Source of the DNA: Bog-473 sp963737745
Lineage (GTDB): Bacteria > Actinomycetota > Acidimicrobiia > Acidimicrobiales > RAAP-2
Length of the DNA stretch: 64,000 nt
Assembly (NCBI GenBank): GCA_963737745.1
Contig: CAVTTR010000008.1
Location: forward strand, 62,001 to 126,000
Reading direction: 5' to 3'
In this document: piece by piece, positions 63,617 through 64,000 of the stretch
Layout of the letters: each line of letters begins with the position of its first letter
Numbering within the stretch: position 1 is the stretch's first letter
The notes under the pieces: generated by a model
Seen by the model: the letters and a program-made list of their open reading frames with translations, nothing else
The model's database searches: none
What the model was told of the DNA's origin: nothing
Program-made: the position numbers and the translations under genes

Positions 63617-64000
63617 GTGTGGCAGGCTGAGAAAGTGCATCGATTTCGCCGCCAGGATGCGCTGCGTCGCCTGGCGGATGAACGCTTTGACGTCTTGGTG
63701 GTGGGGGGCGGCGTCACCGGAGCAGGGGTCGCACTCGATGCGGCAAGCCGCGGCCTGAAGACGGCCCTCGTCGAGAAGAGCGACTTTGCCTCGGGTACGT
63801 CGTCGAAGTCCTCCAAGATGATCCATGGCGGCCTGCGGTATCTCCAGCAGCGCGAATTCCGTCTGGTTTACGAGAACTTGGCCGAACGGCAGCGACTCTT
63901 GCGGAATGCGCCTCACCTGGTGAGCCCACTGCCGTTCCTCATCCCTCTCTTCGGTCGCGACGGCGTGGTCTCCAAGACCGTGGCCCGGTCCTATTCGGTC
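63617..64000 (+). CDS. glpD: Glycerol-3-phosphate dehydrogenase, 5' part
   Basis: The first 128 residues are inside the window. FAD-binding FDVLVVGGGVTGAGVALDAASRGLKTALVE, then SGTSSKSSKMIHGGLRYLQQREFRLVYENLAERQRLLRNAPHLV, diagnostic of GlpD. Membrane-associated enzyme that oxidises glycerol 3-phosphate to DHAP. GTG at 63617 is taken; GTG at 63635 also fits. It runs past the right edge. Confidence 0.93.
   Translation, partial: MWQAEKVHRFRRQDALRRLADERFDVLVVGGGVTGAGVALDAASRGLKTALVEKSDFASGTSSKSSKMIHGGLRYLQQREFRLVYENLAERQRLLRNAPHLVSPLPFLIPLFGRDGVVSKTVARSYSV

Overview
High-GC actinobacterial chromosome segment. The evidence is a WhiB regulator, a mycothiol S-conjugate amidase homologue, F420/flavin (LLM and PPOX) oxidoreductases, a SepIVA-like coiled-coil protein next to DUF177, DUF2469, GTP-dependent PEP carboxykinase, and the order smc-ftsY-ffh-rpsP-KH-rimM-trmD-rplS. 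The repertoire (DUF3501, Ig-repeat surface protein, PspA/HtpX/PspAB, several CoA-dependent enzymes, no mycolate genes) suggests class Acidimicrobiia. That placement is an inference from gene content, not a phylogeny.

Layout. 1-4.5 kb: acyl-CoA carboxylase, enoyl-CoA hydratase and acyl-CoA dehydrogenase genes, resembling leucine/terpenoid (liu/atu) catabolism. 4.6-10.6 kb: a RecB-like nuclease, PAP2 phosphatase, DsbA-fold protein, LLM oxidoreductase, purK-purE and a YdjC-type deacetylase. 10.6-20.3 kb: mca, an envelope-stress unit pspA-htpX-pspAB-phosphatase, pterin dehydratase, fumC, flavin enzymes, and dprA-comM. 20.3-29.5 kb: an accessory block (Ig-repeat surface protein, LuxR-type regulator, small Cys protein, SPFH/NfeD pair) that interrupts the usual yraN-comM-dprA order. 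29.6-48.8 kb: one collinear minus-strand core locus running from a DAK-domain protein through recG, rsmD, coaD, rpmF, plsX, acpP, rnc, mutM, smc, ftsY, ffh, rpsP, rimM, trmD and rplS to yraN. 48.9-58.9 kb: rpmB, thiL, pckG, MFS, GNAT, CoA transferase, a galactokinase-like GHMP kinase, trpD and a second acyl-CoA dehydrogenase. 59-64 kb: an LCP cell-wall ligase, whiB, a rubrerythrin/Fur/DUF3501 stress cluster sharing a Fur-type palindrome with a HiPIP-like mini-protein, and the start of glpD.

Sequence quality matters here. At least nine conserved genes are interrupted by one-base shifts, often at C/G runs, and the Ig-repeat gene and its LuxR neighbour contain many. Because smc, recG, thiL and pckG are affected alongside intact neighbours, most shifts are probably sequencing or consensus errors. 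Real decay of the accessory block cannot be excluded. Such genes are annotated at full span with the break described.

Most noteworthy: the Ig/beta-solenoid gene with its adjacent 24-bp perfect palindrome and LuxR regulator, and the divergent Fur/HiPIP-like intergenic region in which one palindrome carries both putative -35 elements and both transcripts look leaderless. No rRNA, tRNA, CRISPR array or insertion sequence was recognised, and no gene-free stretch exceeds about 300 bases.
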